The notes beneath the pieces are model-generated. The model searched no databases, was not told where the DNA came from, and saw only the letters and a program-made list of their open reading frames with translations. Positions 7,608 through 17,559 of a stretch of 64,000 bases of DNA are shown piece after piece. Made by a program: the position numbers and the translations under genes. Positions within the stretch are counted from its first letter, which is position 1; each line of letters opens with the position of its first letter. The DNA is from Candidatus Planktophila sp. (lineage in GTDB: Bacteria > Actinomycetota > Actinomycetes > Nanopelagicales > Nanopelagicaceae): the NCBI GenBank assembly GCA_021741905.1, contig JAIOWZ010000001.1, positions 1 to 64,000 on the forward strand. The letters run 5' to 3'.

Positions 7608-9761
7608 GTGTCCACCACATCCATTAATAAGAGCCGCCGCCCACTTGCCTACGCATTACTGATTATTTTCCTGTGGTTTGGCGCAAGCGGAGTTTTTGGT
7701 CCCCTTTTTGGCAAGCTGTCTACAGTCCAAGAAAATGACAATTCGGCCTTCTTGCCAGATAGCGCAGAATCGACTCAGGCGGCAAAAATTATTGAGAAGT
7801 TTAATCAAGATCAAAATCAGAATATTCCGACCTTAGTTCTCTATGTTGGAGAAGTTGATGAATCAAAAATTGCAGCCCTGAACGCCCATCTTGCACAGCT
7901 TGGTTCCAAAAAGATTATTGGTACAGATATTCCGATTTCTAAATATCTAACCCAGAATGAACAAATTTTTGCCTTTCCTTCTGAAGATGGCAAAGCACTA
8001 CTAGTCAATCTTCCATTTAAATCTGAAATCGCAACTGACCTGTTGCCTAATAACAAACCTGCGCTACCTGAAGTGATCGAAACACTGCGCGAGGATTCAG
8101 CTGAGTTTGCAAAAAGTGTGGGACTTGTTTCAAATGTCACTGGAATTGGCGCATTACTTGGAGATTTATTTGGAGCCTTTGAAGGCATTGACTCCTCATT
8201 ACTGCTGACCACATTGGGAGTAGTTGCACTTATTCTGATCGTTGTCTATCGATCACCAATCCTCTGGATGTTGCCACTATTTTCGGCCGTAATTGCACTT
8301 TCCACTGCAGGTGGACTTGTTTATTTACTCACGAAAAACAATGTCATCGATCTCAACGGACAGTCACAGGGAATTCTCTCGGTTCTTGTCCTTGGCGCTG
8401 CCACAGATTATGCACTTTTGTTGATCTCTCGTTACCGTGAAGAGTTACATCATCATGACCATCCGGCGCAGGCCATGAAAGCTGCTTTAAAGGGCGTCTT
8501 TGAACCAATCGTTGCATCAGGTGCAACTGTGATTGCAGCGCTACTCGTTCTATTACTTAGCGACCTTTCTGGAAACCGCGGCTTGGGGCCGGTTGGTGCA
8601 ATCGGAATTGCAGCAGCGGTCGTAACGATTCTCACCTTGCTGCCGGCACTCTTAGTAGCATTTGGACGATGGGTTTTTTGGCCACGAATTCCTAGAAATG
8701 ACGATGCTAATTCTCAACTAACCGGCACGTGGGCCAAGATTGGTTCAGCAGTTGAAAAGCGTCCTCGCAAACTATGGATTTTAACCGCGGTTGCACTCTC
8801 GATTCTGGCCGGGTTTTCAACAACGCTAAACGCTCGTGGATTGTCTACTGCAGATGCATTCACCCAACGCCCCGATTCAGTTGTTGGTCTTGAACGATTG
8901 GGGGAGCACTTCCCTGGTGGCTCAGGACAGCCAACAGAAGTTGTTATTCCACAAGGGCTAGTCGACTCTGTATCAGCGGCGCTTTTAAATGTTGAAGGCG
9001 TTTCCTCAGTTGAACCCATGCGCATTTCCCCGGCAATCCCTGGGCTTCCACTTTCTGAAGTGAAAGTAATTGATGGCAAGGTGGTGCTGAATGCAACGTT
9101 GGCTCTAAATCCAGATTCAGTGGAAGCTCGCGAAATCATTCCTGTTATTCGAGAGGCTGTTCACGCGATAGATCCAAATATTCTCGTGGGAGGCAGCACA
9201 GCGGTTGCATTTGATACAGATGTATCAGCAAATCGCGACAACCGAACTATCATCCCAATCGTTTTGGTTCTTATCACTTTGATTCTTGGATTACTTCTTC
9301 GCAGTATTTTGTCAGCGGCACTTCTCTTGGGAACTGTTGTCTTGTCATTTTTTGCAACGCTAGGTGCATGCCAACTTGTTTTCGAACACATCTTCGGATT
9401 TAAGGGCGCAGACACCTCATTCCCATTATTTGCTTTCATTTTCTTGGTTGCACTTGGAATCGATTACAACATCTTTTTGATGACTCGCGTGCGGGAAGAA
9501 AGTGCAAAAATTGGAACGCGCGCCGGTGTGATTAAGGGTTTGACTGTGACAGGTGGCGTCATTACTTCTGCAGGAATCGTATTGGCGGCAACATTTGGAG
9601 TACTTGGTGTATTGCCTCTTGTGTTCTTGGCTGAACTAGGTTTTGCAGTCGCATTCGGTGTTTTATTAGACACTTTGATTGTTCGCACAATTTTGGTGCC
9701 TGCGCTAGTTCACGATATTGGCGGAAAAGTTTGGTGGCCATCTAAGTTGCAAAACCAGTAA
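7608..9761 (+). CDS. MMPL/RND family transporter
   Basis: This 717-residue protein has the two-fold RND layout: one N-terminal helix, an extracytoplasmic domain, five or so helices, then the same again. The paired intramembrane signatures are LGAATDYALLLISRYRE in the first half and LGIDYNIFLMTRVREE in the second, where conserved Asp-Tyr residues serve proton coupling in MmpL proteins. Relatives export lipids or siderophores across the actinobacterial envelope; the substrate here is unknown. GTG 7608 is preferred because GAGAGG precedes it and the protein then begins just before the first helix. Two bases separate it from the FAD oxidoreductase gene, suggesting a joint pathway. Confidence 0.88.
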   Translation: MSTTSINKSRRPLAYALLIIFLWFGASGVFGPLFGKLSTVQENDNSAFLPDSAESTQAAKIIEKFNQDQNQNIPTLVLYVGEVDESKIAALNAHLAQLGSKKIIGTDIPISKYLTQNEQIFAFPSEDGKALLVNLPFKSEIATDLLPNNKPALPEVIETLREDSAEFAKSVGLVSNVTGIGALLGDLFGAFEGIDSSLLLTTLGVVALILIVVYRSPILWMLPLFSAVIALSTAGGLVYLLTKNNVIDLNGQSQGILSVLVLGAATDYALLLISRYREELHHHDHPAQAMKAALKGVFEPIVASGATVIAALLVLLLSDLSGNRGLGPVGAIGIAAAVVTILTLLPALLVAFGRWVFWPRIPRNDDANSQLTGTWAKIGSAVEKRPRKLWILTAVALSILAGFSTTLNARGLSTADAFTQRPDSVVGLERLGEHFPGGSGQPTEVVIPQGLVDSVSAALLNVEGVSSVEPMRISPAIPGLPLSEVKVIDGKVVLNATLALNPDSVEAREIIPVIREAVHAIDPNILVGGSTAVAFDTDVSANRDNRTIIPIVLVLITLILGLLLRSILSAALLLGTVVLSFFATLGACQLVFEHIFGFKGADTSFPLFAFIFLVALGIDYNIFLMTRVREESAKIGTRAGVIKGLTVTGGVITSAGIVLAATFGVLGVLPLVFLAELGFAVAFGVLLDTLIVRTILVPALVHDIGGKVWWPSKLQNQ

Positions 9762-9763
9762 GA

Positions 9764-10930
9764 ATGGCATCGCGCTCAGCTGAAGTTCTCATCATTGGTG
9801 CAGGTCTTGCAGGCCTGAGCGCTGCTATCACACTCGAATCTGCTGGGGTCGACGTAAGGGTAATTGAGGCATCAGATCGCCCAGGCGGTCGCATAGCAAG
9901 TGATGTAATCAATGGTTTCATTTGCGATCGTGGTTTTCAGCTGATCAACGCTAAGTACCCTGCTCTGCAAGAACTGGAAGTGATCAAGGAGATTGATTTT
10001 ATTCCAGCACCTAGAGTGATCGAAGTGGCTTTTGGTGATCGTCGCCACCGGATCGGTGATTCACGCCAATTGCCATGGACAGCATTGAATAAGGCAACGG
10101 GAACAATTCCTGAAAAGCTTGCACTGTTGCGATTCATAGTGGGTAAGGCTAAAGCTGGAGAATCAATTGGTGAGGCATTGCGAAACACTGGCACCTGTTA
10201 TGACCGAGTTTTGCGTCCCTTCTTACAAGGAGTTTTTCTAACAGATCCAGACAATGTTGATGTCACATACGGACACTCGATCATAAAAAGTTTTGTTAAC
10301 GGCAAGCCTGGAGTGCCACGCAATGGAGTTGGTGAACTTCCTAAAGCACTTGCCAAACGCGTCAGCAATATTGCCTATAACACGCGAGTAGATCGCATCG
10401 ACCAGACATCTGTTCATACCAATAACGGAACCTATACGGCAAATAAAATTGTGGTTGCAACAGATGCAACCACTGCTACTCAGTTACTTGGGCTAACAGA
10501 GGTGCCGCGCATGGCTGGGTGTATTACTTGGTATCACGCCGTCTCCCAGAATCCTTCAGGAAGTGGGAGATTGGTGGTAGATGGACAAAGACGTGGACCG
10601 ATAATTAATACGGTGGTGATGTCAGATATCTCAGCAAATTACGCACCCAGTGGTCAGCATTTGGTCTCCACAACAACTGAGTTAAATGTTACTGAGTCAG
10701 ATGTGCGCAGGCACTTAGCCGTTGTCTGGGGGACAGGCACTCATGATTGGCAATTCATTGCTAAGTATGAAATTCCAGCAGCGCTACCGATTCATAGCGT
10801 TGGTAGAGCTTTGTCACAAAGTATGAAGATTAGTGAGCACCATTTTGTCGCCGGGGATCATCGAACAGTTCCTTCACAACAAGGCGCTCTATTTTCAGGT
10901 CGACTTGTTGCTCAATTACTCCTGAACTAG
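9764..10930 (+). CDS. FAD-dependent oxidoreductase (amine oxidase / phytoene desaturase superfamily)
   Basis: This 388-residue protein has a GxGxxG dinucleotide-binding fold at residues 10-40 (LIIGAGLAGLSAA) and the following ERPGGR-like motif, here SDRPGGRIASD. This places it with protoporphyrinogen-oxidase and carotenoid-desaturase-like flavoproteins. A GVGELPKALAKRV segment at about residue 190 matches the family's second FAD-contact region. Substrate is unknown. Because it starts two bases after the MMPL stop, oxidation of a lipid or isoprenoid that the MMPL protein handles is an attractive guess only. Its end overlaps the convergent epimerase gene by 15 bases. Confidence 0.83.
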   Translation: MASRSAEVLIIGAGLAGLSAAITLESAGVDVRVIEASDRPGGRIASDVINGFICDRGFQLINAKYPALQELEVIKEIDFIPAPRVIEVAFGDRRHRIGDSRQLPWTALNKATGTIPEKLALLRFIVGKAKAGESIGEALRNTGTCYDRVLRPFLQGVFLTDPDNVDVTYGHSIIKSFVNGKPGVPRNGVGELPKALAKRVSNIAYNTRVDRIDQTSVHTNNGTYTANKIVVATDATTATQLLGLTEVPRMAGCITWYHAVSQNPSGSGRLVVDGQRRGPIINTVVMSDISANYAPSGQHLVSTTTELNVTESDVRRHLAVVWGTGTHDWQFIAKYEIPAALPIHSVGRALSQSMKISEHHFVAGDHRTVPSQQGALFSGRLVAQLLLN

Positions 10931-11806
10931 CTGTGCAAGCGCCTCTGTTATATGCGGGTAATCCCAAGTAAAGCCGGCTTCCTGAAGAACATGGGGGATT
11001 ACTCGCTTTGAGCCCAGGACCTCCGAAGAAAATCCTCCGAGAACTATTCTTAGAGCCAAAGCAGGTGCAGGGAATAAGGCTGGTCGATGCATTGCACGGG
11101 CAAGGGCGGATGTGAACTCCTGATTAGTAACGGGATTTGGCGCAGTGACATTTACTGGACCTGAAATTGGATTTTCTAATGCAAAAACTATTGCGCGAAT
11201 TTGATCGTGCAAGGTGATCCAGGACCACCACTGTTTTCCATTGCCCAACTTTCCGCCAAGACCTAAGCGAAATAGTGGAAGCATCTTGCCCAGTGCGCCA
11301 CCGGTTGGGTCTAGGACAAGACCTGTACGAATTTTCACAGTGCGTGTTTCACCCGCCAGATCAGCAGCGGCTTCCCACTCGCGACAGACAGCGGCTAAGA
11401 AATCATCGCCAGCTCGATCTGTTTCAACTACGGCGCGATTACCGCTCTCGCCATACCACCCAATAGCAGATGCTGAAATAAATACCTGAGGCTTGAGCTC
11501 TGCCACAGCGTTTGCAATCGCGGTCGTACCAAGCAATCTCGAATTGAGAATCTCACTCTTATACTTTTTGTTCCATCGTTTATCACCAACTCCAACACCA
11601 GCTAAGTGAATGATTGCATCAACACCACGCAGTGGTTCAAGATCTACGAAACCTGATTGTGGATCCCACTGCACTTCATCAGGCGCAATTGGTGCGCGGC
11701 GAACCAGGCGCTGAACAGTGTGGCCTTCACTTTTTAGATGACCGACGAGTGCGGTACCAATAAGTCCTGATGCGCCCGTTATCGCTATGCGTTGTGGAAC
11801 TGGCAT
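10916..11806 (-). CDS. TIGR01777 family NAD-dependent epimerase-like protein
   Basis: This 296-residue extended short-chain dehydrogenase fold has an N-terminal GASGLIG nucleotide-binding motif (residues 11-17), HLAGVGVGDKRW (near 68-80), and SASAIGWYG with a GxYG-type site. A C-terminal DUF1731-like segment ends at VLPHVLQEAGF-like residues. YfcH/SULA-type members have no firmly assigned substrate. It follows sucB by seven bases and is probably co-transcribed with lpd and sucB, the same neighbourhood as in mycobacteria. Confidence 0.88.
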   Translation of the reverse strand: MPVPQRIAITGASGLIGTALVGHLKSEGHTVQRLVRRAPIAPDEVQWDPQSGFVDLEPLRGVDAIIHLAGVGVGDKRWNKKYKSEILNSRLLGTTAIANAVAELKPQVFISASAIGWYGESGNRAVVETDRAGDDFLAAVCREWEAAADLAGETRTVKIRTGLVLDPTGGALGKMLPLFRLGLGGKLGNGKQWWSWITLHDQIRAIVFALENPISGPVNVTAPNPVTNQEFTSALARAMHRPALFPAPALALRIVLGGFSSEVLGSKRVIPHVLQEAGFTWDYPHITEALAQLVQE

Positions 11807-11813
11807 AGCTAAA

Positions 11814-13472
11814 TTACAGTCCTAAATCTGACTCGAAAGCGCCACCTTCGAGGCGTTCTTTAAGTGTTACTAAGAATCGTGCTGCATCTGCGCCATCTAC
11901 TACTCGGTGGTCATAAGACAGGCCAAGGTAAACCATGGAGCGGATCGCAATTGTTTCGCCACCATCTTCACCACGAACAACCATCGGACGCTTAACAATT
12001 GCGCCTAAGCCAAGGATTGCAACCTGTGGTTGATTGATAATTGGCGTGTCAAATAGGGCTCCACGACTTCCGGTATTGGTCAGCGTGAATGTTCCGCCAC
12101 CTAATTCATCAGGAGTTACCTTGTTATCGCGCGTGCGAGCTGCAAGATCTGCAATCTTTCGTGCCACGCCACCCATATTTAAATCACCTGCGTTAGCAAT
12201 TACCGGAACCAGCAATCCACGTTCTGTGTCAACTGCGATTCCGAGATGCTCTGTGCCGTGATAAGTGATCTGATCGCCTTCGACGGAGGAGTTCAACACT
12301 GGATGCTGTTTGAGTGCTTCACATACCGCTACTGCAAAGAACGGAAGGAATGAAAGCTTCACGCCTTCACGCGCTTCAAAACTCTCCTTTGAACGATCGC
12401 GTAGTCGAGCAATCTTTGTTACATCAACTTCAATAACAGTTGTTAGCTGCGCACTCACCTGCAATGACTCAACCATGCGTGCTGCAATAACTTTACGAAG
12501 ACGTGACATTGTCACAGTGGTGCCACGAAGTGGTGATACTGCAACGACAGGCGCTTTTGCTGCTACAGGTGCATAAGTTGAAGGTGCAGCTGCGACAGGT
12601 GCGGCAGGACGAGCAAGTGCCTCAACATCCTCGCGACGGATTCGCCCGCCGATTCCTGTGCCAGTAACTTGTGCAAGATTTACACCGAGCTCTGTTGCGA
12701 GCTTGCGAACTACAGGAGTGACATAAGCATCGGCAGGTTGCGACACAGGTGCGGCAGCCGCTGGTGCAGGCGCGGACATAACAGGTGCTGCAACGACAGG
12801 TGCAGGTGGTGGTGTAACTGGCGTGGACATAACAGGTGCTGGAGCAGCAGGTGCGGGCGTTTGCGCTGGACTATTTGCACCGCCAATTAAGCCAAGGCGG
12901 GCACCAACTGCGACAGTCGTGTCGACTGCAACATCAATAGCAAGCAGTGTTCCTGCAACTGGTGAAGGAATCTCTGTATCAACTTTGTCAGTTGAAACTT
13001 CTAGCAATGCCTCATCTACTGCCACTGAATCACCAACGTTTTTCAACCAACGCGTAACAGTTCCTTCAGAAACGCTCTCACCGAGTGCGGGCATTGTGAT
13101 CACAGTTCCTGAACCTGAGGCAGCAGGTGCAGCAGCAACTGGTGCTGGTGTTACTGGCGCAGCAGCAACTGGTTCTGGCTTTGGAACAACAGGTGCTGCA
13201 ACTGGCGCAGCAGGTGCTGGGACAGATGCAGCAGCTCCATCGGCAATGATTGCAAGTTCTGCTCCTACTGGAACAGTCTGATCAATCTGCACAACTATCT
13301 TTTGAAGAATTCCTGCAACAGGTGATGGAATCTCTGTGTCAACTTTGTCAGTTGAAACTTCTAGAAGTGGCTCATCAACATTTACATGATCACCTTCGGC
13401 TTTTAACCAACGAGTGACTGTGCCTTCGCTAACGCTTTCGCCAAGTGCTGGCATCGTTACTGAAAATGTCAT
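11814..13472 (-). CDS. sucB: 2-oxoglutarate dehydrogenase E2 (dihydrolipoyl succinyltransferase), two lipoyl domains
   Basis: This 552-residue protein has the order lipoyl domain 1 (residues 1-78, lipoyl Lys43), Ala/Pro linker, lipoyl domain 2 (121-198, Lys163), long Ala/Pro/Val linker, peripheral subunit-binding domain (about 249-286, [16 protein letters not shown]) and catalytic acyltransferase domain with DHRVVDG (His522, Asp526) near the end. In actinobacteria a single such E2 can serve both 2-oxoglutarate and pyruvate complexes, so it may be shared. It sits between lpd and the epimerase gene, 15 bases after lpd. The linkers are low-complexity and antisense frames through them are artefacts. 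Confidence 0.93.
   Translation of the reverse strand: MTFSVTMPALGESVSEGTVTRWLKAEGDHVNVDEPLLEVSTDKVDTEIPSPVAGILQKIVVQIDQTVPVGAELAIIADGAAASVPAPAAPVAAPVVPKPEPVAAAPVTPAPVAAAPAASGSGTVITMPALGESVSEGTVTRWLKNVGDSVAVDEALLEVSTDKVDTEIPSPVAGTLLAIDVAVDTTVAVGARLGLIGGANSPAQTPAPAAPAPVMSTPVTPPPAPVVAAPVMSAPAPAAAAPVSQPADAYVTPVVRKLATELGVNLAQVTGTGIGGRIRREDVEALARPAAPVAAAPSTYAPVAAKAPVVAVSPLRGTTVTMSRLRKVIAARMVESLQVSAQLTTVIEVDVTKIARLRDRSKESFEAREGVKLSFLPFFAVAVCEALKQHPVLNSSVEGDQITYHGTEHLGIAVDTERGLLVPVIANAGDLNMGGVARKIADLAARTRDNKVTPDELGGGTFTLTNTGSRGALFDTPIINQPQVAILGLGAIVKRPMVVRGEDGGETIAIRSMVYLGLSYDHRVVDGADAARFLVTLKERLEGGAFESDLGL
12879..13112 (-). repeat. Second lipoyl-domain copy inside sucB
   Basis: Residues 121-198 of SucB repeat residues 1-78 (13239-13472) at an exact 120-residue offset. 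Similarity extends to DNA: the stretch encoding [15 protein letters not shown] is nearly base-identical in both copies, including a run of more than 20 identical bases. This is a recent or gene-converted domain duplication. Confidence 0.85.
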
Positions 13473-13487
13473 CTGTTTTCTCCTTGG

Positions 13488-14855
13488 TTATCCGTGTGCA
13501 TGTAGCGGTTTGCCTGCAAGTGCCATATGAGCTTCGCCCATGGCCTCTGACAGTGTTGGATGAGCATGGATCAAAGGAGCCACATCACTTGCACGTGCCT
13601 CCCAGTTATAAATCAATTCTGCTTCAGCTAATAATTCGCCAACTCGCGCGCCGACCATATGGACTCCCAAAACTGGGCCATCCTTTTGCGCAACTAGTTT
13701 AATTGAACCAGCTGTGTTTAGAATCTGCGCCTTACCGTTACCTGCTAAATCATATGAAAGTTCAACAACATCATGGCCTCGCTTTTTCGCCTCTGCAGTT
13801 GTTAATCCAACTGATGCAACCTCAGGCTCTGAATATGTAACACGGGGAATGCCATCGTAATTAATTGCACGAGGATTTAATCCCGCAATCTCTTCAGCCA
13901 CCAATATTCCCTCGGCAAAGCCAACGTGGGCAAGCTGCGGGGTAGGGATTAGGTCTCCAACAGCCCAGATTCCTGGAACATTGGTGCGGCACTTGTCATC
14001 AACTAGGACATAGCCACGATCCATCGCGAGACCTTGCTCTTCATAACCAATGTTGGAAGATACCGGGCCACGTCCAACAGCGACCAAGAGGATCTCAGAT
14101 GTAAATGTCTTTCCATCTTCTAAGGTCACAGTAACGCCATCTGCAGTCTTGACCGCTGATTGGAAACGAACACCTAATTCAAAATTAATTCCGCGCTTAC
14201 GAAATGCGCGCTCTAGTTGCTTACTCGATGATTCATCTTCAAGTGCGATTAAGTGTGGCAAACCTTCGATGATTGTTACTTCAGATCCAAATGATTTCCA
14301 CACCGATGCGAATTCACATCCGATCACTCCGCCACCTAAAACGATGACACTCTTTGGAACATGGTTCATCTTTGTTCCGTGATCTGAGGTAATAATTCTT
14401 TCGCCATCAATTTCGAGGCCAGGCAAAGTCTTGGCATACGAACCAGTCGCAAGAATTACATTCTTGCCGGTGTAGCGGGTTCCATTGACTTCAACGGTGT
14501 CTTTTGAAACTAATTTTCCGTGACCTTCAATAAAGGTAACTCCGCGGGATTTGACCAACCCTGACAAACCTTTGTAGAGCTTGTTGATCACGCCATCCTT
14601 ATAGGAATTAACACCAGCCATGTCGATACCATCAAATGTTGACTTCACGCCAAAATGCGCACCATCTCGAGCGCCATCTGCAATCTCTGCTGCATGCAGT
14701 AAGGCCTTGGTAGGAATACAGCCACGGTGCAAACATGTGCCGCCGACTTTGTCCGCTTCGATCAGGGCAACTGAAAGACCCAGTTGCGAGCCGCGTAACG
14801 CTGCGGCATAACCCCCGCTGCCACCACCAAGGATGACTAGATCAAATTGAGACAA
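13488..14855 (-). CDS. lpdA: Dihydrolipoyl dehydrogenase (E3)
   Basis: This 455-residue flavoprotein reoxidises the dihydrolipoyl groups of SucB using NAD. Visible are the FAD-binding GGGSGG (residues 10-15), the redox disulfide Cys41/Cys46 in GGTCLHRGCIPTKA, the NAD-binding VLGGGVIGCE (about 170-180), and the C-terminal His432-Glu437 pair in HAHPTLSE. The start is a TTG at 14855, supported by GAGAGGAG seven bases upstream; no ATG fits. It heads the lpd-sucB-epimerase unit. Confidence 0.95.
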   Translation of the reverse strand: MSQFDLVILGGGSGGYAAALRGSQLGLSVALIEADKVGGTCLHRGCIPTKALLHAAEIADGARDGAHFGVKSTFDGIDMAGVNSYKDGVINKLYKGLSGLVKSRGVTFIEGHGKLVSKDTVEVNGTRYTGKNVILATGSYAKTLPGLEIDGERIITSDHGTKMNHVPKSVIVLGGGVIGCEFASVWKSFGSEVTIIEGLPHLIALEDESSSKQLERAFRKRGINFELGVRFQSAVKTADGVTVTLEDGKTFTSEILLVAVGRGPVSSNIGYEEQGLAMDRGYVLVDDKCRTNVPGIWAVGDLIPTPQLAHVGFAEGILVAEEIAGLNPRAINYDGIPRVTYSEPEVASVGLTTAEAKKRGHDVVELSYDLAGNGKAQILNTAGSIKLVAQKDGPVLGVHMVGARVGELLAEAELIYNWEARASDVAPLIHAHPTLSEAMGEAHMALAGKPLHAHG

Positions 14856-14941
14856 CGAACAACTCCTCTCACATGCCCAAGTGGGCTAGGTACCTATCTT
14901 GCCTCAAAGAGGGTCAAACCTCACAATGCTAAGGGGCAGAT

Positions 14942-16432
14942 TTACGCTTGTTCGGCCAATGTCACAAGTGATCTAAGGGCAATACCTGTTCCACCGACTG
15001 GGGTGTAGCCATGGGGCTTGGCCTCGTTGTAGGCCGGGCCTGCAATATCAAGGTGTAGCCAAGGAAGTTCTGGGTTAACAAAATCTTTTAAGAACAATCC
15101 AGCCACCAGCATGCCACCCATTCGGTCACCAATGTTTGCAAGATCTGCAACTGGTGAATCTAATGAGGCGCGCAGCTCTTCCGGAAGTGGCATTGGCCAG
15201 AACTGTTCACCGCATTGCGCGGCAACCTGCAAAAAGGCATCGCTAAATTCTTGATTGTTTGTCATAACCGCACTTGTGCGAGTTCCTAATGCAATAACTT
15301 GTGCACCGGTCAAGGTAGCAACATCAATGATGCCATCTAACTTGTTTTTAGAGCTTTGCGCCTTCATTAAGCCATCGGCTAGAACTAGACGACCTTCAGC
15401 ATCGGGGTTAAGGACTTCAACAGTCTTTCCACCAAAGATTGTGATGATGTCACTTGGTCGTGTTGCTGTATCACTTGGCATATTTTCTGCCAACGGAGCC
15501 CAGCACTCAATTGCAACATTTAGCTTTAACTCTGCAATCGCAACAACTGCAGCACTAACTGCTGCAGCACCACTCATATCTGATTTCATTGCTTCCATGC
15601 CAGCGGCTGGCTTTAACGCAAGCCCACCTGTGTCAAAGGTGATTCCTTTGCCAACAAATGCATAACGCTTTGCAGCCTTGCCCTTTGGTGTGTAAGAAAT
15701 ATGTAGTAATCGTGGTGGGTTAGCAGAGCCTTGTCCCACACCAATAATTCCACCGAAACCTTGAGCCTTTAATTGCTTTTCATCCCACACCTGAATCTTT
15801 AACCCAGATTTCACGCCGCCTGCAGATTTAACAACTGTGGCTAATTTCTTTGTGAATGAATCTGGAGTCAAGTGGCTTGGAGGAGTATTGATCAGGTCAC
15901 GAACAAGGTAGGTGTACTTGGCAATTACTGCCGCACGCACAACAGATGCCTTTGCCTCGGCAGATGCTGCCAACTTTGAATGCACTGTGATTGCTTTTAA
16001 AGGTGCTTTGTGATCATCCTTAGTTGAACCACGGAACTCTGTGAATGAATAAGCACCAAGGGCCGCACCTTCTGCAACAGCGGCTACCTCAGCCAGACTT
16101 TTGGCAGGTAATGAGAATGTTGCTGCTGGGTTTCCTGCTAATGCGCGCGATGCGCTTCCAGCAGCTCTGCGTAATGTTTCATGGGAGTAGGTTGCTGATT
16201 TCTTTCCAAGCCCTGTAAAAACAATCAGGCGAACATGGGAACCAGGAAGTTTTGTTACCTCATCGGCCTTTCCGGTCGCTCCCATGTCTACCAACTGGGA
16301 AAGAATGGTTTTGGTATCGATGGCCATATCTCCGGCTTCGATAGCGATTCCACCCTTCGAATTTGTTGAGGCCAGTCCTAAAACCAAAACCTCATCTTTT
16401 ACGACGCCATCAGAAATCTTTAATGTGCTCAT
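14942..16432 (-). CDS. pepA: Leucyl aminopeptidase, M17 family
   Basis: This 496-residue cytosolic metallopeptidase trims N-terminal residues from peptides. The M17 signature is present as NPDAEGRLVLADGL (the usual NTDAEGRL with Pro for Thr), along with GKGITFDTGGL and the MKSDMSGAA metal-binding segment. The ATG at 16432 is chosen because TACCCT ends seven bases before it and the protein then starts MSTLKI. An ATG 39 bases upstream would sit beyond this promoter. It is divergent from gcvT, from which it is separated by only 38 bases. Confidence 0.94.
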   Translation of the reverse strand: MSTLKISDGVVKDEVLVLGLASTNSKGGIAIEAGDMAIDTKTILSQLVDMGATGKADEVTKLPGSHVRLIVFTGLGKKSATYSHETLRRAAGSASRALAGNPAATFSLPAKSLAEVAAVAEGAALGAYSFTEFRGSTKDDHKAPLKAITVHSKLAASAEAKASVVRAAVIAKYTYLVRDLINTPPSHLTPDSFTKKLATVVKSAGGVKSGLKIQVWDEKQLKAQGFGGIIGVGQGSANPPRLLHISYTPKGKAAKRYAFVGKGITFDTGGLALKPAAGMEAMKSDMSGAAAVSAAVVAIAELKLNVAIECWAPLAENMPSDTATRPSDIITIFGGKTVEVLNPDAEGRLVLADGLMKAQSSKNKLDGIIDVATLTGAQVIALGTRTSAVMTNNQEFSDAFLQVAAQCGEQFWPMPLPEELRASLDSPVADLANIGDRMGGMLVAGLFLKDFVNPELPWLHLDIAGPAYNEAKPHGYTPVGGTGIALRSLVTLAEQA

Positions 16433-16439
16433 AAGGAGA

Positions 16440-16445
16440 AGGGTA
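16440..16445 (-). promoter_or_regulatory. -10 box of pepA (leaderless)
   Basis: TACCCT on the minus strand lies seven bases before the ATG at 16432. It decides the pepA start and lies within the 38-base divergent region shared with gcvT. Confidence 0.55.
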
Positions 16446-16458
16446 ATAGATGTATTGG

Positions 16459-16464
16459 TAGGTT
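16459..16464 (+). promoter_or_regulatory. -10 box of gcvT (leaderless)
   Basis: TAGGTT lies six bases before the ATG at 16471. There is no room for a glycine riboswitch between pepA and gcvT, so glycine control by RNA leader is excluded here. Confidence 0.55.
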
Positions 16465-16470
16465 TGTGCA

Positions 16471-17559
16471 ATGAAGATTTCGCCCCTTAATCAAAAGCAT
16501 CTCGACCTGAACGCCAAAATGGCCGACTTTGGTGGATGGATGATGCCCATTGAGTACCCAGGCGCAGGCGTATTAGCCGAGCATGCTGCTGTTCGTGAGC
16601 GTGTAGGAATTTTTGATGTTTCCCATTTGGGTAAAGCCTCAGTTACAGGAGTCGGAGCTCTAGCCTTCTTGAACCAATGCCTGACAAATGATCTAACAAA
16701 GATTCAGGATGGCTCTGCTCAGTACACATTGCTGTGCACCCCGCAAGGTGGGGTAGTAGATGACCTGATCGCGTATCGAAATAGTGAAACAGATTTCTTC
16801 CTTGTACCAAACGCTTCTAACACCACCGATGTGGTCGCTGTTTTGCAAAAGCAGGCACCATCTGAAATAACAGTAACAAATCTGCATAATGATTACGCAG
16901 TATTAGCGGTGCAGGGTCCATTGGCTCCACAAGTTCTTGCTGCTCTTGGAATAAGTACAGATATTGATTACATGGCATTTGCACATGTCAATATTGCAGG
17001 TGCTGATGTGATTTTGTGTCGCACCGGATACACAGGCGAGCTCGGGTATGAGTTACTTCCACACACTAAAGATGCAGTTGCGGTGTGGGATGCATTGGTC
17101 GCTGCGATCACTCCGCTTGATGGATTGATCTGCGGACTGGGTGCACGCGACACATTGCGTACCGAAATGGGATATCCATTACACGGTCATGAATTATCTC
17201 TAGGCATATCACCAGTTGAAGCCAGTGCCTCATGGGCTGTTGGTTGGAAGAAGGAGTCATTTATTGGCTCAGACGTATTACTTTCCCAAAAGGGTGGATC
17301 AGTAGAGCGCAAGAGCGTTGCCATCAAATCACTTGATCGCGGAATCCCACGAGCAGGAATGAGTGTTAAGAACTCTAAGGGTGACGTGGTTGGGGAAGTA
17401 ACGAGTGGAACATTTTCCCCAACACTTAAACACGGAATAGCTTTGGCTTTACTCTCAAAGGATGTTGCAGTTGGGGATGAATTAATAGTTGATGTGCGTG
17501 GACGTGATTCACTCTGTGAAGTGGTCAAACTTCCTTTTGTGACTTCACGCGTCCGCTAA
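16471..17559 (+). CDS. gcvT: Glycine cleavage system T protein (aminomethyltransferase)
   Basis: This 362-residue protein has normal length for GcvT, which transfers the methylene group from lipoyl-H protein to tetrahydrofolate. Family segments include FGGWMMPIEY (residues 21-30), FDVSHLGK, the conserved Asp region NDLTK, and RTGYTGELGYEL (near 182-193). The C-terminal GEVTSGTFSPTL barrel motif is intact. gcvH and gcvP are not in this window. Its 3' end overlaps the convergent ECF S-component gene by 35 bases. Confidence 0.95.
   Translation: MKISPLNQKHLDLNAKMADFGGWMMPIEYPGAGVLAEHAAVRERVGIFDVSHLGKASVTGVGALAFLNQCLTNDLTKIQDGSAQYTLLCTPQGGVVDDLIAYRNSETDFFLVPNASNTTDVVAVLQKQAPSEITVTNLHNDYAVLAVQGPLAPQVLAALGISTDIDYMAFAHVNIAGADVILCRTGYTGELGYELLPHTKDAVAVWDALVAAITPLDGLICGLGARDTLRTEMGYPLHGHELSLGISPVEASASWAVGWKKESFIGSDVLLSQKGGSVERKSVAIKSLDRGIPRAGMSVKNSKGDVVGEVTSGTFSPTLKHGIALALLSKDVAVGDELIVDVRGRDSLCEVVKLPFVTSRVR

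Noticed and set aside
12540-13220. CRISPR-like short repeats (GCAGCAACTGG / GGTGCAGG types)
   Set aside because: They are irregular, have no constant spacer length and simply encode the Ala-Pro-rich linkers of SucB.
12310-13281. Several open frames on the plus strand opposite sucB, up to about 150 codons
   Set aside because: They are antisense to the Ala/Pro/Val linkers and lipoyl domains of SucB and have matching low-complexity composition; no start signals or domain features.
16433-16470. Glycine riboswitch before gcvT
   Set aside because: Only 38 bases separate pepA and gcvT, far too short, and both sides are taken up by -10 boxes.
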